Positions 56,880 through 64,000 of a DNA stretch of 64,000 bases are shown here, piece after piece; the stretch's first letter is position 1, and every line of letters starts with the position of its first letter. The notes beneath the pieces are model-generated. The model was not told the origin of the DNA. It saw nothing but the letters and a program-made list of their open reading frames with translations, and did not search any database. The position numbers were made by a program, and so were the translations under genes. The DNA comes from Gliomastix tumulicola (lineage: Eukaryota > Ascomycota > Sordariomycetes > Hypocreales > Bionectriaceae), in contig BCHX01000011.1 in NCBI GenBank assembly GCA_001599755.1, positions 62,001-126,000 on the forward strand. The letters run 5' to 3'.

Positions 56880-57950
56880 TCACCTAGAAGAAACAGAAGG
56901 CGTCAAAACAGAGTCTGCTAGTCGAGTAGTGCTATTCGTGGTCGGCAAGCTCTGATCGGGACGGACGCTATCGACCAGCACCTCNATTTTTCTCGTCNCG
57001 TTCCAGACCGCTAACCACGGCCCTTTGAAGAGAATAGTCGAACCGCAGTTGCCTAAGCCGTAGCATGCAAGGTCCATTGCTGCCGTGAGATTCGGCCTCG
57101 CCAGCCCAACACCCAGAAGGACGAAGAATGCGAGTATCAAGAGCGAGGCCCGCGCAACCAGAAAGTCGGCGCGCCATGTCTTACACCCTGCCTTTTGGTC
57201 CCTTGGTTTTACCACTTTCAACCAGACTCCGAGCACAATGANCGTCACGTAACCCGGAAGGAGGGCAGCTGACAGCACAAAAGAGTGTCGCGCCATGGGG
57301 TCAGTCGCCACAAGCAAAGAGCCGGCGACGAGGAGCAGGACCTGAGAGACCATCCCGCCAAAAATAACATGTGTGACATAGTTACCCCAGCGCTGCGTAC
57401 TCGCATACTCCTCTTTGACAAAAGAGAAGAAGTCTCGGTCCTGCGAGAGATCAGTCTCGAGGCAGTCAGNTGTATCTCGGCTACATACCAGAGTCAAAAT
57501 TGTAGTGGCCATTGTAGTCAGCCTCCAGGAAAAGAGTAATGCCGCCCGATGCCCCGGAACGACATCACGACCTAAAAGACCAAGTAGGGTGAATCCCGCC
57601 ACAAATAAAATTAAGAACGTGCTCTCGCAAATGCTGTATTCGAAAGTAATTGTGCAACGGAAAAGGCTGTTGTGTAGCCAACCATAGGGTCGCAAGCCGT
57701 GGGGTCGCAAGTCGTCTTGTCGCGACTCCTGAATGCCGCAGGGACATATTTTCAACAACTCGCACAATGCTCTAAACAAAGAAACCACGAGATAGGTAGT
57801 GAGCAGAACGGAAAACTCACCGCCCGTTTCGGCAGGCATCTTGGGCGACGTATGGGCGAACCACGAGGCAACGAGGCGCTCCCTGGACTGACCTACCCCT
57901 GCCTTATATCTACCTTCATAGCTTTCAGTCCAGGAGCGCGGTCCGGGCAT
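56880..57950 (-). CDS. Seven-helix membrane protein, copy D2
   Basis: Two exons (57950-57489, 57440-56880) around a 48-bp intron (donor GTATGT) give 340 residues. The intron has the same position and length as in D1. The protein has about seven hydrophobic segments, including FLILFVAGFTLLGLLG, LTTMATTILTLV, HVIFGGMVSQVLLLVAGSLL, ASLLILAFFVLLGVGLA and MDLACYGLGNCGSTILF. It is clearly homologous to D1 but more diverged than the other D1/D2 gene pairs, mostly at conservative hydrophobic positions, which suggests selection on a working protein. Four N bases fall in the span, including the intron edge. The C-terminal end (VSSR then TGA) overlaps a GTGAGA donor-like site, as in D1. Confidence 0.6.
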   Translation of the reverse strand: MPGPRSWTESYEGRYKAGVGQSRERLVASWFAHTSPKMPAETGGEFSVLLTTYLVVSLFRALCELLKICPCGIQESRQDDLRPHGLRPYGWLHNSLFRCTITFEYSICESTFLILFVAGFTLLGLLGRDVVPGHRAALLFSWRLTTMATTILTLVCSRDTXDCLETDLSQDRDFFSFVKEEYASTQRWGNYVTHVIFGGMVSQVLLLVAGSLLVATDPMARHSFVLSAALLPGYVTXIVLGVWLKVVKPRDQKAGCKTWRADFLVARASLLILAFFVLLGVGLARPNLTAAMDLACYGLGNCGSTILFKGPWLAVWNXTRKXEVLVDSVRPDQSLPTTNSTTRLADSVLTPSVSSR

Positions 57951-58145
57951 CCCCCATCACTTGCAATCAGGCACCGCGCCAACACTAGCTCAGCCCACAG
58001 CTTACCCCGAGCCCCACAAAGGGCAGGCACCATTTCCATAGATTAATAAAAGGGTGAGGTGACAAATTCGAGTATGAAGGTCTTATCTTAGCCGGAGTTT
58101 AGCCACTCAGGGTCAGTGAGTCATTTACGTGACGCCGCAACTCCG

Positions 58146-58273
58146 CTCGCCCACGACTCTGCTCGCCCACGACTCTGCTCGCCCACGACTCTGCTCGCCC
58201 ACGACTCTGCTCGCCCACGACTCTGCTCGCCTACGACTCTGCTCGCCCACGACTCTGCTCGCCCACGACTCTG
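58146..58273. repeat. 16-bp tandem repeat at the L2 5' end
   Basis: Eight units of CTCGCCCACGACTCTG end 18 bp before the L2 start codon, so they lie in the 5' leader or core promoter. One unit has a C-to-T change. Confidence 0.9.
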
Positions 58274-58291
58274 CCCTCTCACCCTGCAGTC

Positions 58292-59885
58292 ATGTTCGAG
58301 ATTGAAGAGGCGATAAATGACGCGCCAATGGCTCGAGAGGCTCGAAAGGATCACATATTGAAGGCGTTCCGTTCAATCACTGAAACGCTCGACAAGCTAG
58401 TGAACCCGCCGGTCGACAAGTCAGAGAACCCACCGGTCGAAATGCCTGCAGTCACGTTCAAGACGTTGGTCGAAAAGATACCGAAAATAAGTTGGAGACT
58501 CATGGTCTATCATTGGATTGGGCTTATACTACAAATCGAAACAGTCGATGGCACCGCATTTGGGAACCTCCTGCGCGCGGTCTTGTATGGAGACCCGGAG
58601 AAAAAGGGATTACATCAAGGTCTTGGCAACAGACTCTGGCAAGTCCGCGAATGGGACTGCGACGCACTCAAATTTATCTTGTTGGGATCGATGACCAAGC
58701 AAATCTCGTTTGATGATATTCGTCGCCTCGATGACGAAAATTTCAAGGAATTGGAAACCCTTGCGGAGACATGCGCCATAGATGTGCCGCTTCTTTATGG
58801 CGAAAAAATCGACGATATCATCAGAAAGGCAGACCCAGCCCATAAAAAGAAAAGTGTTCATAAGACTCAACGAACCGAAGCTCTAGAGGGCTTCTGGGAG
58901 AAGTTTTTTACAGGTAATCACTTCATCTATGCCCTTGGAAGAGCTGTTACTAACTGCCGTAGAGCACTATCATCGTTACGACGAACGCGCAAGTACAGTG
59001 CATTCAAGGAAGCGCAAGCGTGCTTCTGAACCAGGTTTAGGCATTCGACCAACGCGAAATGAACAGACCGCTCGTCCAGGCCATTCCACAAGCATACCGA
59101 GAGCAGGTGAATATTATCAGGATGAAATCCTGAGCCATTCTCCAGACCATGCCGCCGAAACTCAGCACTTGCAGATCGACTTCGGAGGAATTTCATCGAT
59201 TTCACCAGCGGACCAAAGCGACCAACAGAGTGAGGTCATCGGAGTTGACGTATACCCGAGCTCCTCCCATCCAAGTGCCGTAATCGATCGACAGCAGGCA
59301 GATCGTTCAAGGACTCCCAAGGGTTTGAATCAACACCAGCAATGTTCGCATGCTGCAAGAACAGCTTCACCGCTCAGAATCGTCCACGGTCAGCCTCCTA
59401 CCATTCCGCGGCTTCTAAACCGTCACGATGTAGTGGAACAATGCAAAATTCCTGGTTCACAGTACATAGTGGTGGAGTGTGCCGTGGCTGGTAAGGTGGA
59501 GGCAGTGCTGGGGCGATTTGCTTGGGAAGGCATCGAATCCAGCCGACTAAGGACAAAGGAGAAGAAATCTTTGGCTCAAGGTGACCACTGGACAGAAGCT
59601 GTCCTCCTCCAGTTACCTGTTGTCCACGGCTTAGATTGGATCATTCATATCACGATTGGCTCAGCTTGTGGGAAGCGTATTCGATCATGTGTGGGGTGGG
59701 AGAATGCGACTGATCTACTGAGCGACAGACTCAAACAGGGCTTCATGGGCAGCATTCTACACAAAAACGGCTGCGAAGCCATCAAAGTTTTTGTTCACGA
59801 CGAAGACGAAGGAGATAACGAACTTGCGATCGCGCTCAGTTTTCTTGAGGGCATCAATCTCCTCAATCAGCTGTTCCCAATCTAA
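58292..59885 (+). CDS. L2: hypothetical nuclear-type protein sharing the L1 C-terminal domain
   Basis: Two exons (58292-58913, 58963-59885) over a 49-bp intron (donor GTAATC, branch TTACTAAC, acceptor CCGTAG) give 514 residues. The first 200 residues are a helical globular region (MFEIEEAINDAPMAREARKD; SWRLMVYHWIGLILQIE; DCDALKFILLGSMTKQIS) unlike L1. A basic motif HSRKRKRAS at the start of exon 2 could be a nuclear localisation signal. A disordered middle follows. The last 150 residues match the L1 end in pattern: EAVLGRFAWEGIESSRLRTK against AVLGPRLFDRFERSHLRIRE, then LDWIIHITIG against FWVINITLG, and LLNQLFPI against LLNLLDPNVY. No zinc finger is seen. The stop codon lies inside the convergent S2 gene (23-bp overlap). 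Confidence 0.75.
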
Positions 59886-60172
59886 CTTCGTACTTAACGT
59901 TATAGACCACAATAGTCTGTCCTTCAACCATGTCGACCTCAGTCTCACCGTCAGATAGCGGATATGACCGGTAACCGCGGCCGTCTCCTTTGTCCATAGC
60001 AGCTGCGCCGTCGCCCCGCTTCAAAACAACCACCTTCGCCTTTTTTGTGCGCGCTGTGAGTTCCTTTACTTCGACTTCCTCGAGCTCTGCCCAGCTATCT
60101 CCGCCGTCGGTCTAGCGAGTGTCAGGACATGTCCAGAACAAGTTGTACTAGAACTTCACAAACCTCCGCCAT
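59863..60172 (-). CDS. S2: small protein, 3' end overlapping L2
   Basis: A 9-nt first exon (60172-60164, ATG GCG GAG) is spliced over a 52-bp intron (60112-60163, donor GTTTGT, acceptor CGCTAG) to exon 2 (60111-59863). This gives 85 residues: an acidic start (MAETDGGDSWAELEEVEVKE), a basic KKAKVVVLKRGD segment, and a beta-rich end (PLSDGETEVDMVEGQTIVV then YNVKYEVRLGTAD). The 9-nt first exon, size, charge order and C-terminal pattern match S1, and both sit tail to tail with an L gene. The start is chosen because only this splice gives a frame with an ATG. The upstream region shares GAGGGGTTTTT and TGCCCAATTT with that of S1. Confidence 0.6.
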
Positions 60173-61064
60173 CGGTGTGTCAGGAGAGTAATGTTCAAGG
60201 TCGTCGAATTGCGAGCTTGGTCTAGACTCTGTCGAGTAGTAGGAGTGATGTTGTCCTCATAGCAAAAAACTACAAGTTTGAGGGGTTTTTCTTTACGCTG
60301 CTGCCCAATTTCTGATGCCCAATTTTTGAGGGGACGGAAAATTGATGTTCCAGCTAGGCACAACGAAAAGTGACCGGTGAGGCCGTATTCCGAGCGTGGG
60401 ATGAGATGTATGTTCCAACAAGGCTCTCAAGTTTGAATGAGGCTGCACGGTCTTGCGTAGGTAGGCAGGCATTAAGGTATGACTAATCAGGTTTTGACAC
60501 ATTCTCGCACCTGCGTGCTGACCGTGGCAGTGGCGCATACATGCTGTAGTATCCTTGCTTCTGGGTTGTGGAGCTAGCGGTGAGTGTCACCTAGCCCCAG
60601 ATGTACCTCGAGTATAGCCGTGTATAATAATTGTATACTTGTGGCCGCCTAGATCCTCGGAGGCGGCATACTTCAGGGATTGGTGCTGCTATGACGTGTG
60701 ACCGTCAGGCCTCTAGCAGCTACAGGGTAGGTCTCAGGATTGGCAAGGTGTGTACACCGAACAGAACGATCACACCTCGGGTACAAGACTTAGGTGTCGA
60801 AGGATGAGCGAAGTATTGCAGTGGTCTTTCTGAAAGCTGGAGCGATCTGTGTACTGGCTAGGTAATGACTGTGATATTTCTGTTGGGGCGACTTTCAGGG
60901 AACGATGGAGGTAGGAGCGGTCGCATTCCCGTGCGGTTCTCCTTTAAGCAATTGAGCGTTGCCCAATTTCGGTTCGGAAGACGACCTACGAGAGAAGCCC
61001 TTGGCAAATCAAATTTGTTCATGTCTCCACTTACATGCAGCACATGACAGCTCAGCCAAGATCC
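60173..61064. other. Intergenic, promoter side of S2, repeat copy
   Basis: No gene is supported. 60711-60830 resembles 63620-63765 (AGCTACAGGGTAGG, then TTCGGGTGCAAGACTTA-like and ATGARCGAAGTA...TTGC). The two copies lie outside the retroelement pair on either side. Confidence 0.5.
60711..60830 (+). repeat. Diverged direct repeat outside the retroelement pair
   Basis: Partner of 63620-63765: CAGCTACAGGGTAGG, GGGTACAAGACTTA, and GATGAGCGAAGTATTGCAGTG compare with CAGCTACAGGGTAGG, GGGTGCAAGACTTA and GATGAACGAAGTAAGTATTGCGGTG. Confidence 0.55.
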
Positions 61065-61078
61065 TCCGCGCATCAGTG
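61065..61078. repeat. 14-bp target sequence, left copy
   Basis: TCCGCGCATCAGTG, repeated exactly at 62346-62359 and 63592-63605. Confidence 0.85.
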
Positions 61079-62345
61079 TTTGTTTGTTTGTTTGTTTGTG
61101 TATTTTCCGTCCAGCGGCATATAGCCGCTCAGGTCCCCTGTAGGGGCACAGGACGTGCTGAGCTACCGTTTCTAGCTACTACTCTACAAGTAAACCGGGG
61201 GTCTAGCTCTACAAAGTTGTAACTGTAAACACTATCCAGCATATCGTCGGCTCAAAGGCGCCCATCGTCGAAACCTGCCGCCCGTCAGCGGGTCATCCAG
61301 GTGCAGAGCGGGGTCTGCTGTGTTGTTGGTCCCAGTGGGGCTTCTCCATCAGCCGCTAAGTCGGCTCGTGCGCGATCCAAGCCAGTAGCCAGGTGCGAAG
61401 GCACCTCGCTACTGCCCGGGATTCGTACATGGGAGAGTCTACGGTGAGAAGAAAAAAAAAGGGGGGGGAAAGGAGTGGAAATACAAGGCAAGGAAGAGGA
61501 ATAAGGAAATAGAGGTGTGGTTGCGTAGTTGCACATCGCTATGCGTATCATGTGTGTGTCAGTAGGTTTGTGCTTAGTAGCGACGGCAGACCTTCTCGAA
61601 GAAAGCGCTGTCTCTCGCTACCTTGGTGAATTCGGTAAAGTTCTTGCCTAGTGCACGGTGCACCGCCGCCGAAGGTCTTGTTCCTAGTCTGATCCGCCAA
61701 CGTGGCGGTACCTTCCGGCAGTAGAAGATGTGGTCCGGTGCCTTGCGTCGTCCGCACGAGCACAGTGTCTGGGCATCGACGTGGTTTAGGCGTTCGTGGT
61801 AGTCTGCATAGTCGCCGTGTCGCGATCGAGCCGCCAGGAGGTGGTGTAGCGTGCGCCGCGGGAGTGCGAGCTCCGGCGGGCGGCGTGTCGTGGCCGGCAG
61901 ATCCAGCGGTTTGTATTGTTCGGGGGCCGACTCCCTCCACCAGGTGGCAAAGGTGTCTTTCGGCCGCTGCCTCGCAGTTCGGCGAATATTGGCCAGGGTC
62001 GGTAGAGCGTCGGCTGGCGCTGGCTGGAGACAGCCCGCCTTCGCTAGCCCGTCGGCTTCTTCGTTGCCTGGGATCTTGGCATGGCCGGGCACCCAGCGGA
62101 CACTTGTGGCGCCGTGTGCGTCGGCGAGGGCCTGGAACTCGACAAAGACGTCCTGGGAGGAGTCTGAGGGCTTCCCGCGGAGACAGGAGGCTGCTGCGAT
62201 GTTATCGAGGCAGACCACGATCTGCAAGTCGCGGCTGCGTGGCACCGAGAGGGCCGCTTGCAGGCCCCGGAGCGCGCCCGTCGCTTCGGCGTCGAACACT
62301 TCAGCCGGGCCGAGACGGCCGCAGCCCCGGTCGACTGGTTCACCG
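61079..62345 (-). mobile_element. 5'-truncated LINE (Tad-like), element 1
   Basis: Bounded by two copies of the 14-bp target TCCGCGCATCAGTG. On the minus strand the 3' end is a (CAAA)n tail (61079-61098 on the given strand reads as TTTG repeats). The 3' UTR has a short stem (CCCCTACAGGGG). The body encodes the RNase H end of a non-LTR retrotransposon polyprotein. The 5' end is truncated, as usual for target-primed reverse transcription. Confidence 0.8.
61574..62345 (-). pseudogene. LINE RNase H domain, C-terminal fragment
   Basis: The frame contains the RNase H active-site pattern: AEVFDAEATGALRGLQAAL (Glu), IVVCLDNIAAASCL (Asp), and SVRWVPGHAKIPGNEEADGL (His and Asp), ending with a Cys/His region (CSCGRRKAPDHIFYCRKV) typical of Tad/I-type LINE polyproteins. 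The first catalytic Asp and the reverse transcriptase are cut off by the 5' truncation at 62345. It ends FFEKVCRRY at 61574. The fragment is open but not a functional gene. Confidence 0.8.
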
Positions 62346-62359
62346 TCCGCGCATCAGTG
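62346..62359. repeat. 14-bp target sequence, middle copy
   Basis: TCCGCGCATCAGTG, shared boundary of elements 1 and 2. Confidence 0.85.
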
Positions 62360-63591
62360 TTTGTTTGTTTGTTTGTTTGTTTGTATGTTTTCCGTCCAGC
62401 AGCATTAGGCCGCTCAGGTCCCCTGTAGGGGCACGGGACGTGCTAGGCTAAACTATATAGAAGAATACACTGTCGGAGGACTTCACCCAGCGCTTCTTGC
62501 AAGGCCTCCGTAGGATGGGCTGTCGAGCCCAACTCTCGAAGGCGGCTTCTCTACCTTTCCCCAGAGGTAGAGTTCGTCCTGCACGCAGTACAAGTGTCTA
62601 AAGCTAGTCCCCCACCAGTCACCCTTCGCCAGTTCATCTANCATATCGTCGGCTCAAAGGCGCAATCGTCTGAGAAGGCATCCCGTCAGCGGGAACATAT
62701 CCCTCTCCAGCCGAGAATTCTCTTGCACAGGTAGGCTAAGTAGCCCCGCACCGTACGGCGCGAGAACTATGCCCTCCACGGTCGCCAGCAGCTACAACCG
62801 AAGCTGTGCATCCTATAAGGGAAAAACCCCTCGAAGGGGAAAACCCCAAGGCGGCTAGAACGCTGTCTAGTCTCCAGGTAAGCTCTGTACCATTTCGACC
62901 CAGCGGTTTATGTCTGTGGTCTCGGCGTAGCGAGACGCGATTGTCGGTCCCGGTCGCAACCGGGCAGCAGCCAGAGGCTGCCGAGAAAGAAAAAGGAAAA
63001 GAAAAAGAATGGTCTCTAGGCAGGAGATACCTCCAGAGGTCGGTCGAGGCAGCGCGAAGCTGCAGGTCTGGGCGAGGGCGCGACGGCCCAGGTCGTCGGG
63101 CAGCTGTGGCTGCGCAGGAGTGTCGAAGAGGCGTAAGAGCCCCGAAGTAACCCAAGGGCAACAAAGCCCGGAGGATCGAGCAGCAGGATGCTGCGTGTGT
63201 CTGGGCAGCCGAAGCTGCAGAGGTCGGTCGGTAGGTCGGAAGGTCGGAAGGTCGGTCGGAAGGTCGGAAGGTCGGTCGGAGAGGGCACTGGGCCCAGAGT
63301 GTCGGATGGCCCGCGAAGCCAGGAAGTCGAGGCTCGGGAGAGCCTGAGGTAGTCGGTAGGAAGGAGTGCCCAAAGGCAAGGTCAGGAGCTCGCGAAGCTC
63401 AGTGTCGTCGGTACCAGCATGGCAAAGAAAGGTCAACTCTCTGAATCCCTCTCTTGTGGCGGTTGTTAGGGTCCCGATAAACCCAAGGTGAAATTGCTGC
63501 GAACTTTAGGCTGCAAAATTTTTTCCCCTAGCAAGCCACTAACAGTGGTTGCCAAGGGAAAATTTTTACAGGAGAGAGTTGTCCGCGCATC
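62360..63591 (-). mobile_element. Second retroelement insertion sharing the LINE 3' end
   Basis: Also bounded by copies of TCCGCGCATCAGTG. Its minus-strand 3' end has the same (CAAA)n tail and a 3' UTR related to element 1 (ATATCGTCGGCTCAAAGGCG, CCCGTCAGCGGG, CCCCTGTAGGGG). The rest has no reverse transcriptase; it is GC-rich, with a GGTCGGAAGGTCGGTCGGAA microsatellite (63220-63280) and a hairpin at its 5' end (63515-63567). It is either a non-autonomous SINE-like element that borrowed the LINE 3' end, or an internally deleted LINE keeping its 5' UTR. Long apparent frames (63436-62867) are low-complexity and not supported. Confidence 0.65.
63515..63567. repeat. Long hairpin at the 5' end of element 2
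   Basis: The left arm, 63515-63540 (AAAATTTTTTCCCCTAGCAA and CCACT), pairs imperfectly with the right arm, 63544-63567 (AGTGGTTGCCAAGGGAAAAT and TTTT), around a 3-4 nt loop. Confidence 0.65.
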
Positions 63592-63605
63592 AGTGTGATC
63601 GGGTT
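63592..63605. repeat. 14-bp target sequence, right copy
   Basis: TCCGCGCATCAGTG; the sequence after it lacks the TTTG tail, so this is the far flank of element 2. Confidence 0.85.
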
Positions 63606-64000
63606 TCTGACAGCTACAGGGTAGGCGGAAGAAGAATGCGGCCCCAATCGAGCGGGGCTTGTTCGAGGACTCGTGTCTGTATTCAATGATCGCGGTCACA
63701 GTTCGGGTGCAAGACTTAATAAGTGTCAGTAGATGAACGAAGTAAGTATTGCGGTGAACAATCTTGTCGCAGGCTTGATCATGATAGGCCTTGATTGGTG
63801 AAGAAAGTGGGATACAGGTGACGCGCTTGGCCGCCCCTGACGTGACCAAGTATTGGTGTATCCTCTATGTCTCACTAACCTACTAGTCTGACTGATTTTT
63901 AATGAGGAAATCAGAAGCGTGATGCGGGGTCGAGCAACGGACCTATGGCATGGGAAAATGGGGAGCTTACCTCTTTTAATTGCACGAGGACTAGCCCAAC
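63606..64000. other. Right edge, repeat copy, no gene seen
   Basis: 63620-63765 is the partner of 60711-60830. Nothing else is supported up to the window end. Confidence 0.45.

Larger units (their letters stand above)
49650..57950 (-). repeat. Segmental duplication block D2
   Basis: Copy of D1 in the same orientation and gene order (Est1-like, DUF3295-like, membrane protein). It lacks the 20840-21940 segment of D1 and the repeats around the D1 membrane gene, and has gained a 17-bp tandem array at 53066. Coding similarity is highest in the Est1-like gene and lowest in the membrane gene. Confidence 0.8.

Noticed and set aside
62736..63436. Frames of 110-190 codons on both strands in element 2
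   Set aside because: They come from GC-rich and GGTCGGA-repeat sequence, with no retroelement domain in any frame.

Overview
This window looks like a repeat-rich accessory or subtelomere-like segment of a filamentous ascomycete (Pezizomycotina, probably Sordariomycetes; the species cannot be told). The evidence is short 46-98 bp spliceosomal introns with GTRNGY donors and CTAAC/CTGAC branch points, Zn2Cys6 fungal transcription factors, fungal HNH-domain proteins, a Tad-type LINE fragment, and Ascomycota-type DUF3295-like and Est1-like proteins. Poly-G/C runs and scattered N bases mark weak assembly spots. Gene density is low and many coding regions are broken.

The main architecture is a segmental duplication in direct orientation. 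Block D1 (about 18.4-28.4 kb) and block D2 (about 49.65-57.95 kb) carry the same minus-strand series: an Est1/SMG7-like gene, then a DUF3295-like gene, then a seven-helix membrane protein gene. A shorter block D0 (about 10.46-13.74 kb) has the DUF3295-like gene and a stub of the membrane gene. All three DUF3295-like copies carry a different nonsense codon that can be explained by a CpA-to-TpA change, as expected from old RIP. The D2 Est1-like copy has lost its 5' zinc-finger exon through a deletion of about 1.1 kb.

Between the blocks (28.5-35.3 kb) are a divergent Hsp70-like gene with an unusual acidic N-terminus and basic tail, and a large zinc-finger protein gene (L1) whose 3' end overlaps a small convergent gene (S1). 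A second L/S pair (L2/S2, 58.3-60.2 kb) lies right of D2. The L proteins share a C-terminal domain. The S proteins are about 85-96 residues, are related to each other, and both have a 9-nt first exon. This repeated convergent two-gene module is the best candidate here for an undescribed system.

Other content: 2.5-5.1 kb, a hypothetical gene broken by one TAG; 6.4-6.9 kb, a C2H2 zinc-finger relic; 8.3-10.3 kb, two hypothetical plus-strand genes; 14.0-14.8 and 46.6-47.6 kb, two members of an unrecognised family; 15.7-17.9 kb, a fungal-specific transcription factor; 37.65 kb, a coding relic interrupted by a 49-bp palindrome; 38.3-41.4 kb, tandem HNH nuclease-like genes, each with one disabling change; 45.3 kb, a small coiled-coil protein; 48.1-49.5 kb, a Zn2Cys6 regulator that appears only after splicing; 61.1-63.6 kb, two adjacent retroelement insertions separated and flanked by three copies of one 14-bp target sequence. 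The remaining kilobases are decayed repeats with no gene I can support.
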